Notes: a model not told the origin generated them from the letters alone. Positions 1-9,167 are shown, counted from the stretch's first letter. The stretch is 64,000 nt of DNA from Niabella sp. (GCF_030150205.1 NZ_JASLGT010000016.1:62001-126000), one strand, 5' to 3'. Numbers and translations: made by a program.

Positions 1-506
1 CCAGAGGAAAAATAGTAGAATGCCAATTTTAATTTGAACGGATCCTTTCTTTTTTAAAAAGGGACTTATTTCAAAAAAAAGCAACACCGCAAATTCAGCG
101 GTTCAATGAGCAACCAATCATTGTGACTGCATACGGATCGGCTGACTGTTTTCTACCGGTTTCATATTTCCCTAAACTACCCGCCTTCTAAATCCTGACA
201 ATGGGGTCGTTATGCCATATTGGTTGGCCATGCGATCAGTTGTTTGCGGATTTGTTAACACAAAAATGTAAAAAATGAAGGCAAAGAAAATCAAGAGAAA
301 ATGCAGTGTACACCACCTGTACGAACCGTTAACCGGGTATAACTCTTTTTGCGTGCGGATTCCCTAAACGTCCTGACGGCTTTTTCAAAAAGCAGATGGT
401 CTTTGATCTCAGGCCGGTTTTCAAGCGGCCTTACCCCCTTTGGGGAAAGGCCGCCTCTTGCCCGGAATGAAGAATAATAAAAACACGAAACAGAAATAAC
501 TAAAAA
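1..506. other. Gene-free leader region
   Basis: No convincing gene is seen in these 506 bases on either strand. The region is A+T-rich at first and more G+C-rich toward its right end. Its only clear structure is the strong stem-loop at 425-454, listed separately. The upstream gene, if any, lies outside the window. Confidence 0.6.
425..454 (+). promoter_or_regulatory. Strong stem-loop in the 5' leader of the repeat protein gene
   Basis: An 8-bp G+C-rich outer stem (425-432 with 447-454) continues after one A-A mismatch into a 4-bp C/G stem (434-437 with 442-445) closed by a CTTT loop. It ends 52 bases before the ATG at 507. No T-run follows it, so a simple intrinsic terminator for rightward transcription is unlikely. 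It could be a 5' leader structure affecting mRNA stability or translation, or the end of an upstream transcript. The structure is seen directly; the role is inference. Confidence 0.55.
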
Positions 507-3500
507 ATGAAAAAAGGATTAAAAATAGCAATGGTAGTGCTGCAGGTAGTAATTGCCGCTTCTATTGGTATACGCGCAACGGCTCAAACAAATATCGGAG
601 GGGTAGATCTTGGTAATTTACCTAAATACCTGTTTGTATTTACGGATGGGAGTGCCGATGCTAACTGGCAAGGGGCAACAAAGGGATTTGTTGGTAATGT
701 AGCCGTTAGCGGTACTGCCGGTTTCAGAACCTCTGGCGGCGTTCCATATGCAGGAACCATCAATACGAACGGAGCTTCCATTGGAGCCTGGAATAGTATC
801 GTAACACAAAATTCAGCACAGGCGTCTGCCTCATTGAATCAAACGGCATTGATGACAAGCCTGGCTGCCGATTTTAACCGCGCACTCAATCAGATAAATA
901 GCCTGGTTTCAACGGCTGGTTATAACGGCGTTAACTCTTCAATACTAAACGGTTTAAATACCCAGAATGGGATAGGAGAAACATTTGTAATACATATCAA
1001 TGCCGGTCTTACGGTAAATTCAAAATTAACTGTAACCGGTGATGCCAATGATGTGTTTGTTATTGTATGGGATACGGATAATAACCCTGCGAACGGTTAC
1101 CAGGGGCAAGTAAAGTATCAAAGTGGAGGCGCAATTGTGCCCGCAGGAGGTTTAAAACCTACGAATTTTATTCATGTGGCCGGCGATATCAATAGCAGTG
1201 GGGGCGGTAATAATCCTGCGGCCCCTTATCCCCAGGGCCCCCGGTTTAATAATGGTACAGGCAACCTGGTTGCCGGTGGTGCCGACTTCTCGGGCGGCGG
1301 TTTTTTTACGGGCTACTGGCTTACTACCGGTAATGCAAGTGGTGCCACCTCCTCTTTAAGTAATGGTATTTTTGTAGGGGGATGGTATTCATCCACCAAA
1401 CAATTTTCCATGACCTCTGGTACCAGCGGTGTGTATGTGTCTGCTCCGGTTATTGCCCCGTCTGGTTTCAGCAAGCCCGATATCAACCGTACTACGGTAA
1501 ACAAACAGATCCCGGGCTCTGTAGCAACCAATGATAAAGCGCCTGCGGGTATGACCCTTAGCTATTCGAACCCGGTAGCAATCAATGGCGCGGATGGACT
1601 GCCCAATCCTTCGGGTGCCATGCCCAGCCTGAATGCAGACGGTAGCTATACTTTTACGGCGACCGTAGCCGGTGTATATAGCTATAATGTTACCGTATGT
1701 ACCAATACGGGTACCTGCCAGCCACAAAACCTCACCATTATTGTAACAGATGATGCCAGTGCGCAGAATCCCCCGATCGCCAATACGGATATTGCTGCCA
1801 CCAGGGCTGGTACGGCGGTAGATATACCGGTACTGATCAATGATTATGTAGGTAATCCTGGTGGTACATTAGGTACACCCGGTATTACTGTGAACCCGCT
1901 GCATGGTACGGCTGCCATTGTAAACGGGCAACTGCGGTATACGCCTGCCACCGGTTTTGCGGGAAGAGACACGGTCGTTTACCAGGTTTGTGAAAGCCCC
2001 GGTGGTCTTTGCACGAAGGCCTATGCCATTATTGATGTAAAACCATTGGCAAACATCATCAATACCACCAGTGCTGCGGACGATTATAACGAAACACGTA
2101 TTGGTGTAGCGGTAGGCGGCAATGTAAAAAACAATGATGTGGATGCAGAGGGTAATACGCAAAGCGTTATACCTCAGAATATCACCAATGGCTATGGTAC
2201 CTTTGTACTGGATGCGAATGGTAAGTATACGTATACGCCTGCGGCGGGCTTTACCGGTACGGCGCAGTTTATGTATACCACTACTGATAATGGTAGCCCA
2301 CAGGCTTCCGCACAGGCTACCTTGTATGTATATGTAAGCGGTAAGGTGTCCGGCTTCAGTAAACCGGATATTAACCGTACCAGGGTTAATCAGCTGATTC
2401 CCGGTTCGGTAGCTACCAACGACAAAGCGCCTGCGGGTATGACGCTTACGTATTCTAACCCGGTAGCGATCGACGGGGCAGATGGAAACCCCAACCCTTC
2501 GGCTGCCATGCCCAACCTGAATGCCGATGGTACCTATACGTTTACGGCGGCTGTAGCAGGGGTGTATAGCTATAATGTGAAGGTATGTACCAACACGGGT
2601 GTGTGTGAACAACAAAACCTGACCATTACCGTAACGGATGATGCTGGTACACAGAACCCGCCGATCGCCAATACGGATATCGCTTCCACCAGGGCGAGTG
2701 TTCCTGTGGATATACCGGTACTGGTGAATGATTATATAGGTAACCCTGGTGGTACATTGGGTACACCCGGTATTGCTACCAACCCGCTACATGGTACGGC
2801 TACTATTGTAAACGGGCTGCTGCATTACATACCCAATACTGGTTTTTCTGGAAGGGATACGGTGATCTACCAGGTATGTGAAAGCCCCGGTGGTCTTTGC
2901 ACGAAGGCCTATGCGATCATTGACGTAAAACCTGCAGGAGCGGTGAATACCACCAGTGCTGCTGATGATTACGATCAAACCCGTATCGGTGTGGCGGTAA
3001 GCGGTAATGTGAAGACCAATGATGTGGATGCAGAAGGCAATACCCAAAGCGTTACACCGCAGAATATTACGAACAGCTATGGCACCTTTATACTGGATGC
3101 CAATGGTAACTATACGTATGCGCCTGCGGACGGTTTTACCGGTACGGCACAGTTTATTTACACCACTACGGATAACGGTACTCCCCAGGCTTCAGCACAG
3201 GCTACCTTGTATGTATACGTAAGTGGTAGGGTATCGGGCTTCAGCAATCCGGATGTGAACCGTACAACGGTGAATAAACAGATTCCTGGCTCCGTAGCTA
3301 CCAACGATAAGGCACCTGCGGGTATGACATTGAGCTATTCCGACCTGGTAGCCATTGATGGGGCCGACGGGAATCCCAATCCATCAGGGGCGATGCCGAA
3401 CCTGAATGCCGATGGTAGCTATACCTTTACGGCAGCAGTTACGGGGGTATATAGCTATAATGTGAAGGTATGTACCAACACCGGTGTATGTGAACAGCAA

Positions 3501-4562
3501 AACCTGACCATTACCGTAACGGATGATGCCGGCACGCAGAATCCCCCAATTGCGAATACAGATATTGCTTCCACCAGGGCGGATGTTCCTGTGGATATAC
3601 CGGTACTGGTGAATGATTATATAGGTAACCCTGGTGGTACATTGGGTACACCCGGTATTGCCACCGACCCGCTGCATGGCACGGCTACTATTGTAAACGG
3701 GCTACTGCATTACATACCCAATACTGGTTTTTCTGGAAGAGATACGGTGATCTACCAGGTATGCGAAAGCCCGGGTGGTCTTTGCACTAAGGCGTATGCG
3801 ATCATTGACGTAAAACCTGTGGGGGCGGTGAATACGACCAGTGCTGCGGATGATTATAATCAAACAATCCCGGGCGTAGCGGTAGGCGGTAATGTAAAAG
3901 ACAATGATGTGGATGCCGAGGGCAATACCCAAAGCGTTACGCCTCAGAATATCACCAACAGCTATGGTACGTTTGTACTGGATGCGAATGGTAAATACAC
4001 CTATACACCGGCCAACGGGTTTATTGGTACGGCACAATTTACGTATACTGCTATCGATAACGGTAACCCCCAGGCTTCCGCACAGGCTACTTTGTATGTG
4101 GCAGTGAAGGTAAACAGTATCCCGGACCTGGTTCCGCGGATCAAATTAAATCCCAACAATATTGTGGGCGCCAGCGATATAGAAGTAACGGTTGTTGTTG
4201 CGGAGATCGCGGATGTTATGTCTTCCGGGAAGATAACCTTATTCGTTGATAAACTGGCAATGTTTGGTGATGTTTCGTTTGATAATGCGGCTACCAGTAA
4301 CTCGGCAAATGAGGCGTTAAGCAACAGTGTCTTTGCATTTGATGCTACAAGCAACCCGGATTTCTATATTATTACTACAGACGCAAACTTGAAAGATGAT
4401 CTTAAAAGAGTGATGTTTAAGGTAAAAGCCAATCCTGGTGCTAAAACGGGGGTCACCCAGGTAAATGTTTCAATAAAGGCAGGTTCCGGCGGTGATCAGA
4501 ACAATGTTAACAATGGATATTCTGCCGGTTTTCAGTATTTCTTTAAAACAACTCAACCGTAA
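507..4562 (+). CDS. Secreted multi-repeat adhesin-like protein (three ~295-aa repeats)
   Basis: A 1351-residue protein starting with a Sec signal peptide (residues 1-27, ending ATA-Q). Residues ~28-315 form a Gly/Asn/Ser-rich beta-type domain reminiscent of choice-of-anchor A or ice-binding-like surface domains; this assignment is uncertain. Three nearly identical blocks follow at residues 319-614, 615-909 and 910 to ~1200. Each contains three ~95-105-residue beta-sandwich modules beginning SGFSxPD, NPPIANTD and NTTSAADDY, which look like bacterial Ig/cadherin-like domains, including the conserved 'NDxDAEGNT' stretch. The tail (~1205-1351) is a different beta domain starting DLVPRI. No obvious type IX sorting tail is present. 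The next gene begins 20 bases downstream, so the two are probably co-transcribed and may form one surface structure. A role in adhesion or as a surface filament is inferred from architecture only. Confidence 0.8.
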   Translation: MKKGLKIAMVVLQVVIAASIGIRATAQTNIGGVDLGNLPKYLFVFTDGSADANWQGATKGFVGNVAVSGTAGFRTSGGVPYAGTINTNGASIGAWNSIVTQNSAQASASLNQTALMTSLAADFNRALNQINSLVSTAGYNGVNSSILNGLNTQNGIGETFVIHINAGLTVNSKLTVTGDANDVFVIVWDTDNNPANGYQGQVKYQSGGAIVPAGGLKPTNFIHVAGDINSSGGGNNPAAPYPQGPRFNNGTGNLVAGGADFSGGGFFTGYWLTTGNASGATSSLSNGIFVGGWYSSTKQFSMTSGTSGVYVSAPVIAPSGFSKPDINRTTVNKQIPGSVATNDKAPAGMTLSYSNPVAINGADGLPNPSGAMPSLNADGSYTFTATVAGVYSYNVTVCTNTGTCQPQNLTIIVTDDASAQNPPIANTDIAATRAGTAVDIPVLINDYVGNPGGTLGTPGITVNPLHGTAAIVNGQLRYTPATGFAGRDTVVYQVCESPGGLCTKAYAIIDVKPLANIINTTSAADDYNETRIGVAVGGNVKNNDVDAEGNTQSVIPQNITNGYGTFVLDANGKYTYTPAAGFTGTAQFMYTTTDNGSPQASAQATLYVYVSGKVSGFSKPDINRTRVNQLIPGSVATNDKAPAGMTLTYSNPVAIDGADGNPNPSAAMPNLNADGTYTFTAAVAGVYSYNVKVCTNTGVCEQQNLTITVTDDAGTQNPPIANTDIASTRASVPVDIPVLVNDYIGNPGGTLGTPGIATNPLHGTATIVNGLLHYIPNTGFSGRDTVIYQVCESPGGLCTKAYAIIDVKPAGAVNTTSAADDYDQTRIGVAVSGNVKTNDVDAEGNTQSVTPQNITNSYGTFILDANGNYTYAPADGFTGTAQFIYTTTDNGTPQASAQATLYVYVSGRVSGFSNPDVNRTTVNKQIPGSVATNDKAPAGMTLSYSDLVAIDGADGNPNPSGAMPNLNADGSYTFTAAVTGVYSYNVKVCTNTGVCEQQNLTITVTDDAGTQNPPIANTDIASTRADVPVDIPVLVNDYIGNPGGTLGTPGIATDPLHGTATIVNGLLHYIPNTGFSGRDTVIYQVCESPGGLCTKAYAIIDVKPVGAVNTTSAADDYNQTIPGVAVGGNVKDNDVDAEGNTQSVTPQNITNSYGTFVLDANGKYTYTPANGFIGTAQFTYTAIDNGNPQASAQATLYVAVKVNSIPDLVPRIKLNPNNIVGASDIEVTVVVAEIADVMSSGKITLFVDKLAMFGDVSFDNAATSNSANEALSNSVFAFDATSNPDFYIITTDANLKDDLKRVMFKVKANPGAKTGVTQVNVSIKAGSGGDQNNVNNGYSAGFQYFFKTTQP
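1461..4110 (+). repeat. Three in-frame tandem repeats of 888, 885 and ~875 bp
   Basis: Units run 1461-2348, 2349-3233 and 3234 to ~4110, all inside the preceding gene. They begin with the codons for SGFS and share long identical runs at DNA level, for example the segments coding for GTLGTPGI and CESPGGLCTKAY. Units 2 and 3 are closer to each other than either is to unit 1. Such similarity implies recent duplication or gene conversion and makes copy-number change by recombination likely. Confidence 0.9.
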
Positions 4563-4582
4563 ACTATTTAAATCTACATACA

Positions 4583-5593
4583 ATGAAAAAAAAGTTAATT
4601 ATTTTAAGCCTGTTTTGCTCAGTTATTTCGGGGATGGCATTGGGCCAGGAGTGGGTGTTAAACAATGCGGATATGAACCCGGCCCCGGCTACGTTTCCCG
4701 GTGGTAAGGAAACCATTAGTTTTGATTTCTATCTTAAGAACAGCCCGACTCCGTCTTCAGGGTATGATTTCAAACAGAGTGGTAATAAGTCTGGCAGTAT
4801 CACCATAACTTTTACGAAAATGAATCCCACCAGTATCCTTCCCCAGGGAACAGGTGCTGACTTATTTACCTGGACCATGTCCACTCAGGGAACGAATGAA
4901 AGTAAAACATATACCTGGAATGGAACGACCAAGAATGTTAATATGACTGATATAGGGAGCACACCTAGCAAGTATAAAATTACTTTTGCGAATGTTCCGG
5001 TAACCTATGCCGCTACGCAGGCAGAAAAAAATATCAGTGTATTTGGGGAGTTTACGGTGCCAACCGGTGCTCCGGCCGGGGTTGACAACGATCATAAAAC
5101 CGGGGTAGCTACCTACAGCACTACCGCGCTTCCTGTGGCCTTCCAGTCTTATGAGGCTAAAATTGTGGGCAATAAACTGGTGGTTAACTGGACTACTGCA
5201 ACAGAGAAGGATAATAAATATTTCGATATCGAGGTAATGGGCACGGATTCCATCTTCCGGTCCGCCGGCCGCGTAGAAACCAAGGCGGAGAACGGAACTT
5301 CTGATGCTGCTATTGCGTACAGCTTTGAGAAGGACCTGGCTACCGGAAGTACTTCATTAATGGGCATCGTTGTTTTTGCCGCGGGCTTTATACTGTTGCT
5401 GTTCAATCGTAAAAACAAGTTGCTGTATGCATTGCTGGTTGTTTGTGGTGTGGGCATGTCTACCATTTCCTGCCGCAAGAATGAGGTGGAAAAAATGAAT
5501 AGGGAAGACAGCCGGAAACTGGTGCGGATCGTACAGGTAGATAAAGAAGGAGCGCAAGCCTTTTCAAAAGTGGCCGTAGCTGTTAAACAATAA
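4583..5593 (+). CDS. Membrane-anchored exported protein, partner of the repeat protein
   Basis: A 336-residue product with a signal peptide (residues 1-22, MALG-Q). A beta-rich region follows, then at ~177 a segment LPVAFQSYEAK...VVNWTTATE, the stereotyped module that in Bacteroidota secreted proteins usually sits just before a C-terminal sorting tail. Instead of a normal tail there is a hydrophobic helix at ~257-273 followed by RKNK, then a second hydrophobic stretch (~281-296) ending STISC-RKNE, which looks exactly like a lipoprotein signal and lipobox, and a charged 40-residue end. This could be a two-helix membrane anchor, or a fusion of an anchored protein with a small lipoprotein. It starts 20 bases after the repeat protein and is probably in its operon. 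No enzymatic function is apparent. Confidence 0.75.
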   Translation: MKKKLIILSLFCSVISGMALGQEWVLNNADMNPAPATFPGGKETISFDFYLKNSPTPSSGYDFKQSGNKSGSITITFTKMNPTSILPQGTGADLFTWTMSTQGTNESKTYTWNGTTKNVNMTDIGSTPSKYKITFANVPVTYAATQAEKNISVFGEFTVPTGAPAGVDNDHKTGVATYSTTALPVAFQSYEAKIVGNKLVVNWTTATEKDNKYFDIEVMGTDSIFRSAGRVETKAENGTSDAAIAYSFEKDLATGSTSLMGIVVFAAGFILLLFNRKNKLLYALLVVCGVGMSTISCRKNEVEKMNREDSRKLVRIVQVDKEGAQAFSKVAVAVKQ

Positions 5594-5654
5594 GGTTTAT
5601 CGTTAACGAAGATGCAATAAAAAGTTATTATTTAAAAAGGATGGGATTTATATC

Positions 5655-5885
5655 ATGAAAGTACATTTTCACAACCGGGAGAGGAAGATGAGGTTCCGTT
5701 CCGAAACGGACCTGGTCCAATGGATGCGCAAACATGATCCGGAACCATCCAGGGATATTACAGATTTTATGGAGGGGTATAAAATGCGAAAATGGCTTTT
5801 TGAGCAGATAACATTAAATACCGCAACGGTCAATGATTTTGTATCGGGGCTGGTAAATAATGGCATTATTTCGATCCGAAAATAA
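5655..5885 (+). CDS. Small hypothetical protein (76 aa)
   Basis: A 76-residue charged, soluble protein with no signal peptide, rich in Arg, Lys and aromatic residues. I do not recognise a family. It lies 61 bases after the membrane-anchored gene on the same strand, so it may be the last cistron of that operon. An in-frame ATG at 5700-5760 is not needed because the first ATG at 5655 reads well. It could be a small regulator; this is not supported beyond size and charge. Confidence 0.45.
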   Translation: MKVHFHNRERKMRFRSETDLVQWMRKHDPEPSRDITDFMEGYKMRKWLFEQITLNTATVNDFVSGLVNNGIISIRK

Positions 5886-6270
5886 AAAAGCCCTGGAATA
5901 ATATTACCGGTACCTGATCCTACGTTTCCTTTTTATAGAACCGGGCGCATAGCAGGCATATTGCCGGGAGATTTCTTTTTGTGCAGTTTAAGAATTGGGG
6001 TACCTACGGGTATCCCTTTTTTGTTAAAGCCACAGAAGCACAGATATAAGGAACGTCTTTTGCCACAGGAACATAAAAAAACAGGAATATCGTTGCGCCG
6101 CCGTGTTCCACAAATCGCCCCGGTCACCCAGGGCAATACACCTACCGCCCCTGTAAATTTTCAGTGCTTCACTGTTTCAGTGGCATAACGCCGCAAATGA
6201 ATGAGAGGTATATATAAAAAAATAAGAGGGAATACGATGATCTGGAAAGATCCTGTAGCCCTCTTAAGCC

Positions 6271-6316
6271 CTCTAAACCGTAATAAAAATAGTACGGTTT
6301 TAGAGTTGTTTTTTAT
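6271..6316 (+). terminator. Intrinsic terminator
   Basis: Stem arms 6271-6282 and 6293-6305 (CTCTAAACCGTA pairing with TACGGTTTTAGAG, one bulged base), with a 10-nt A-rich loop and then TTGTTTTTTATTT. It would end rightward transcription from the 507-5885 gene group. Confidence 0.7.
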
Positions 6317-6362
6317 TTATTCGATGAAATGCCCCTGATTGTCGCCACATGGCCGGGAAATG

Positions 6363-6381
6363 ACGCCCGGGGGGCGTTTTA
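6363..6381 (+). terminator. Short G+C-rich terminator-like hairpin
   Basis: ACGCCC (6363-6368) pairs with GGGCGT (6372-6377) across a GGG loop and is followed by TTTTAAT. It lies 60 bases after the clearer terminator and might be a backup for rightward transcripts. Confidence 0.4.
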
Positions 6382-6420
6382 ATAATAAACCGGTATCCAT
6401 TTTATTGAAATGCCTCCCAA

Positions 6421-6475
6421 TGGTTTGTGGAAACACAAACCACAGCATAGCCACGGTCAGTGTCTCCACTGACCG
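6421..6475. repeat. Two consecutive perfect stem-loops
   Basis: TGGTTTGTG-gaaa-CACAAACCA occupies 6421-6442, and CGGTCAGTG-tctc-CACTGACCG occupies 6454-6475. Both have perfect 9-bp stems and 4-nt loops, separated by 11 bases. Neither is followed by a T-run on either strand, so they are not standard terminators. A structured small RNA, mRNA 3'-end element or mobile-element end are all possible. Confidence 0.6.
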
Positions 6476-6739
6476 GAAGGAGAGCAACCATTTATATAAT
6501 AATTTTGATACCTGTTTATTATAAGGCTTCGTTGACTCTTTCCAACAGGATGGTGATCGGGGGGCTTTTGCCCGGTGTCTCCTGAAAGGAATGGGAGCTA
6601 GAATAGATAACAAAGACGCAGGGGCCTCTCACGGAAACCCCTGCTGGAAAAATAATAAATATATCATCCCGGACCTGTTCCGGGATCTATTCCTGTTTCA
6701 GGATCTCTTCTTATTTGCCGCTTTTAGTGGATAACGCGC

Positions 6740-7360
6740 TTATTTCTTCGTCAGTTTGTATCGCAGGTGTGTGGTCAGGTCTGATGGGATGACCTCTATA
6801 ATCTGAATATCATATTTGTCTTTGTCCATGCCGTCAAACAGCCGGATACCGGTTCCTAAAAAAACAGGAGCAATATGAATGAAAAATTCGTCGATAAGAC
6901 CCGCATTCAGAAATTGCTGAATGGTGTTGGCCCCGCCCTGTATTCTTATATCTTTTCCATTGGCAGATTTTTTTGCCTTTTCTAATGCGCTTTCTATGCC
7001 GTCATTGATAAAATAAAAAGTGGTGGATCCCTTTTGAACCCAGGGCTCCCTTTTTTCATGTGTGAGCACGTACACATCGGCTTCGTATAAATCTTCTGCC
7101 CAATGCACTGCTCCCTCTTCAAACATGCGCTTTCCCATAATGTAGGCACCGGTTCTTGCAAACACCTCATCAATGAGTTTGCTGTCTGCGCCGTATTCTT
7201 CACCGCCCTCCACTTTGATGTGTTTCCAGAAAGCTTTTTGTTTAAACATCCAGCTATGCAATTTTCCGGAAACGCCGCCCATAGGATTATCCGGACCTCT
7301 GTTATCGCCCGCAAAAAAGCCATCCAGTGATATACCGCTGTCAAAAATGATTTTGCCCAT
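6740..7360 (-). CDS. Dihydrofolate reductase family protein (RibD C-terminal-like)
   Basis: A 206-residue soluble protein with the N-terminal strand MGKIIFDSGISLDGFFAG typical of the RibD-C/DHFR-like superfamily, a central 'GAYIMGKRMFEEG' segment and a nucleotide-binding type motif 'IRIQGGANTIQQFLNAGLIDEFFIHIAPVFLGTG' near residues 145-175. These proteins are NADPH-type reductases of unknown substrate in many Bacteroidota; most are not true folate enzymes. Length is normal for the family. The gene is monocistronic and convergent with the 507-5885 group. Confident at family level, not for substrate. Confidence 0.85.
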   Translation of the reverse strand: MGKIIFDSGISLDGFFAGDNRGPDNPMGGVSGKLHSWMFKQKAFWKHIKVEGGEEYGADSKLIDEVFARTGAYIMGKRMFEEGAVHWAEDLYEADVYVLTHEKREPWVQKGSTTFYFINDGIESALEKAKKSANGKDIRIQGGANTIQQFLNAGLIDEFFIHIAPVFLGTGIRLFDGMDKDKYDIQIIEVIPSDLTTHLRYKLTKK

Positions 7361-7877
7361 AATCTTTATTTATTGTTCGTTCAACGTTGATTTTTTTTGG
7401 CTTGGTGCAGGAACCCCCCATTTTATTTTAAAGCTAAGTTATACAAGTTACGTGTATCATAAAGATTGCAAATGCGACATACTAAAAGGCTGATTGCGAC
7501 AACAACCGTTTTTGAAGGTGATAGCCGCCGGCCGGTGCCTGCCGGCTGCTGTATATACACAACTTAAGGATGTGGAAATAGAAACGAACGGACTGCTTTC
7601 ATACGACAGGAAGGTAATGAAGATGCCTGAAACGATTTCGTGGGAATTACATCAGGAGTTGTACCGATGCTCCCAGTAGATTTAGCAAGACTTCTGTCTG
7701 TATATTTTTACGGTGTGCATATTTTATCCTAAGCTGCTGCAATTTTTTTATTACGATACTAAGACAATTAAGCACTAAAACTTCTTTTTCGCGCGCCGAA
7801 AAAAAGTAAGACTTCCGGGCAATGGATGCAGGTACGGTAATATCTTTTTCGTTTTTAAAAATTCAGCGGCCCGCATT
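7361..7877. other. Intergenic, no gene supported
   Basis: Between two leftward genes. It should carry the promoter of the reductase gene in its left part. One small open frame on the plus strand (7494-7679) has no recognisable features and no ribosome-binding context, so it is not called. I see no hairpin or repeat that stands out. Confidence 0.5.
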
Positions 7878-8855
7878 CTATTTGCCCAGCATGTTTTTCA
7901 GCTTCGCGAAATCAATAGCATTTTTTATGTTGGCTATATTCGCTTCAAATACCGGGTCGCCGTGCGCTATTTTATATACAACAGTAAAAAATTGCGGTGA
8001 TGATTTTGGCAGATTTTTCCGGTAGTAGGCAAGGTTGGGTATTACAGCAATAAATGAACCCGGGGTGCCCTCTTCAACAAATTTTTCGAACCATTCTTCT
8101 TCATTCCACATACAGATTGCCGGTTTCATCAATTCTGTTTCCGGTTTTTTTAAATACACCGCTATATTGTCCAGGAACTTGCTGATATACGCTTTTTCTC
8201 CCGGGCTGTCCTGTAATGCCTGCTCTAATCTTTTCTTTTGTATTCGTACATATTCTTTCTGGCTGAGATAGGAGAAAGGAAGCGTATCATTATAGGTGAT
8301 CAGCCAGCGATATTCTTTTATTTTATTTTCCAGGTGGTTGTCGCCTACCACCTCATCCCCTAAAAAGTAATAGCCATCTTTCTTTTCCGGTCGCCTTTTC
8401 AGTTTTAAATAACCCCGGGGATCATCCGCAGGGAGGTTTGCAGCATATAAATTGTCTAATGAGTAAATCACATTAGCCGTTATATTAACGGTCGTGGGAG
8501 TGGAATTGTCCACATAGTACCTGGATTTGTCAGCATCACATAAATACCGGAGCACATACATTGCGTAATGATACGGATCGGCAATGAATGTTTGACCGGT
8601 ACCCGGATATTTTCCGTAAACAGTGCTATAAGAAATTTCGCATCCCACCGGTTTATAATTAGTGGAAACCATTTTGTGGATCGTAGCGGTTAACGATTTT
8701 TCTTTTATTAAGTCTGCTGCGCTTATATTAATGACAGATCCCTGTGGCCCGGCTTTCCATGTGCCGGGTTTTTGTTGCAGCATTTCTTTGCTGCAATCCT
8801 GGGCCTGCAACCACAGTGGAAACATACAACAGGCAATTAGCGTTTTGTATTTCAT
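7878..8855 (-). CDS. Secreted protein of unknown function (325 aa)
   Basis: Begins with a signal peptide (MKYKTLIACCMFPLWLQAQ), leaving a ~306-residue mature protein with many Tyr, Lys and Glu residues and no transmembrane segment. Three cysteines in the first half (in DCSKE, VGCEIS and LCDADK) could form disulfides, while CMWNEEEW provides one near the C-terminus. I do not recognise a domain. It probably acts in the periplasm or outside the cell. It stands alone between gene-poor stretches. Confidence 0.75.
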   Translation of the reverse strand: MKYKTLIACCMFPLWLQAQDCSKEMLQQKPGTWKAGPQGSVINISAADLIKEKSLTATIHKMVSTNYKPVGCEISYSTVYGKYPGTGQTFIADPYHYAMYVLRYLCDADKSRYYVDNSTPTTVNITANVIYSLDNLYAANLPADDPRGYLKLKRRPEKKDGYYFLGDEVVGDNHLENKIKEYRWLITYNDTLPFSYLSQKEYVRIQKKRLEQALQDSPGEKAYISKFLDNIAVYLKKPETELMKPAICMWNEEEWFEKFVEEGTPGSFIAVIPNLAYYRKNLPKSSPQFFTVVYKIAHGDPVFEANIANIKNAIDFAKLKNMLGK

Positions 8856-8892
8856 ATACCTTTTTTATTGATCATATTTCGTGATTGCTGTA

Positions 8893-9167
8893 TTACAATC
8901 CGGATATTGCTGATTTTGGCGCTGCGATGGCCGCTTCAATTTTTGCCGCTTTAATATTTGCCAATATAATTCTGGCCTGATTCCCTTTCAATGAATGATT
9001 TCAACCCGCAGCCATATGGGGGCTCATACCATTCATGGCCCGCTGCATTTCCTTCAGCATCCCCGCCATTTCTTTTTAGGTGGCTTGTCTTTTTGCTTCT
9101 GCCTGGGCTGGCTGAAAGCAATGATCGCAATCTGCAACAGCATGTTCGGCAGAAAATATTTTCTCAT
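8893..9167 (-). pseudogene. Decayed small secreted protein gene (KEM/MKEMQ family)
   Basis: Read leftward from ATG at 9165-9167 the sequence gives a signal-like start MRKYFLPNMLLQIAIIAFSQP and RQKQKDKPP, then a stop. In the next frame it continues as KEMAGMLKEMQRAMNGMSPHMAAG to a stop at 9001-9003. In another frame it continues GNQARIILANIKAAKIEAAIAA to a stop at 8893. The signal peptide followed by a K/P-rich linker and a 'KEM..MMKEMQ..M..MSPE' helix is a pattern I associate with small secreted Bacteroidota proteins, so this looks like a gene broken by at least two frameshifts. Family membership is from memory and moderate. Confidence 0.45.

Larger units (their letters stand above)
5886..6739. 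other. Gene-poor stretch with repetitive intergenic text and several hairpins
   Basis: No supported gene. Around 6030-6080 the text 'gccacagaagcacag' resembles the complement of the 'ctgtgtttctgtggca' seen in the tandem repeats near 49.7-49.9 kb, a kind of low-information intergenic repeat. Between 6270 and 6645 there are five inverted repeats, listed separately where clear. A weaker one is GCAGGGG (6618-6624) with CCCCTGC (6638-6644). The stretch separates rightward genes on the left from leftward genes on the right, so it is a convergent termination zone. Confidence 0.55.

Noticed and set aside
2134..4107. Several 67-codon frames at regular spacing inside the repeat protein
   Set aside because: They recur only because the underlying 885-bp coding units repeat; they are shadows in another frame.
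7494..7679. 61-codon open frame on the plus strand
   Set aside because: No signal, no recognised motif, no ribosome-binding context, and it lies between two minus-strand genes. Not enough support.
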